The notes below the pieces were generated by a model. It had not been told where the DNA came from and did not search any database. It saw only the letters and a program-made list of their open reading frames with translations. Shown here in pieces: positions 63,929 through 64,000 of a stretch of DNA of 64,000 nucleotides. The first letter of the stretch is position 1. Each line of letters starts with the position of its first letter. Source of the DNA: Ipomoea triloba (taxonomy: Eukaryota > Streptophyta > Magnoliopsida > Solanales > Convolvulaceae); assembly GCF_003576645.1 (NCBI RefSeq), contig NC_044919.1, positions 29,832,715 to 29,896,714 of the forward strand, in the 5' to 3' direction. The position numbers were made by a program, and so were the translations under genes.

Positions 63929-64000
<72 letters not shown>
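63899..64000. repeat. Perfect inverted repeat followed by (TA)n
   Basis: ATTCATGTGTAC at 63899-63910 is the exact inverse of GTACACATGAAT at 63918-63929 with a 7-base loop, followed by an uninterrupted TA run from 63934 to the window end. Confidence 0.9.

Overview
This is nuclear DNA from a flowering plant, most likely a eudicot. The evidence is intron-rich genes for plant-specific products (chloroplast glutathione reductase, PsbW, a GAUT pectin glycosyltransferase, an AP2/ERF repressor), AT-rich introns and intergenic DNA, and dense plant-type mobile DNA (Copia, LINEs, tRNA-derived SINEs, hAT- and Mutator-like MITEs). The family cannot be fixed from the sequence; an asterid is a guess. There are no bacterial-type operons, CRISPR arrays or convincing tRNA/rRNA genes.

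Nine protein genes can be read exon by exon, with consensus splice sites and intact phase throughout. On the minus strand: FBL17-type F-box/LRR protein (744-5850, 11 exons, 591 aa), chloroplastic glutathione reductase (7957-12231, 10 exons, 557 aa), psbW (13967-14454, 2 exons, 132 aa) and a GAUT5/GAUT6-type galacturonosyltransferase (14927-19009, 9 exons, 594 aa). On the plus strand: an MRS2/MGT magnesium transporter (33403-37397, 11 exons, 392 aa) and a DRIP-type RING E3 ligase (39391-43907, 7 exons, 426 aa). On the minus strand again: a PRA1 protein (44362-44949), a group VIII ERF with a C-terminal EAR motif (45487-46023) and ribosomal protein S15/uS19 (52234-55299, 4 exons, 151 aa). These are ordinary cell-cycle, redox, photosynthesis, cell-wall, ion, stress and translation genes and do not form one pathway. 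The neighbour pairs FBL17-GR and psbW-GAUT-DRIP recall two adjacent gene sets in Arabidopsis, so this looks like a conserved ancestral block spread apart by transposons.

The space between genes is largely mobile DNA. 20.9-26.9 kb holds an internally deleted LINE into which a Copia element with identical 137-bp LTRs inserted, each with its own target-site duplication (TSD). 26.9-33.4 kb holds a foldback element, a SINE and a second LINE. 46-52 kb is gene-free, with several MITEs and tandem repeats. 55.5-59.7 kb holds two more LINE remnants. 60-64 kb holds an old non-coding LTR element carrying a nested MITE and tandem arrays, and the window ends in a TA microsatellite. Introns of FBL17, GR, MRS2 and RPS15 each carry short non-autonomous elements.

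I found no clearly new biological system. The most useful leads are the E2F-like sites just upstream of FBL17, the conserved gene neighbourhood, the nested Copia/LINE with an unusual LTR terminus, a three-copy array made of SINE-body sequence in an MRS2 intron, and two unrelated MITEs each sitting in a TA microsatellite.
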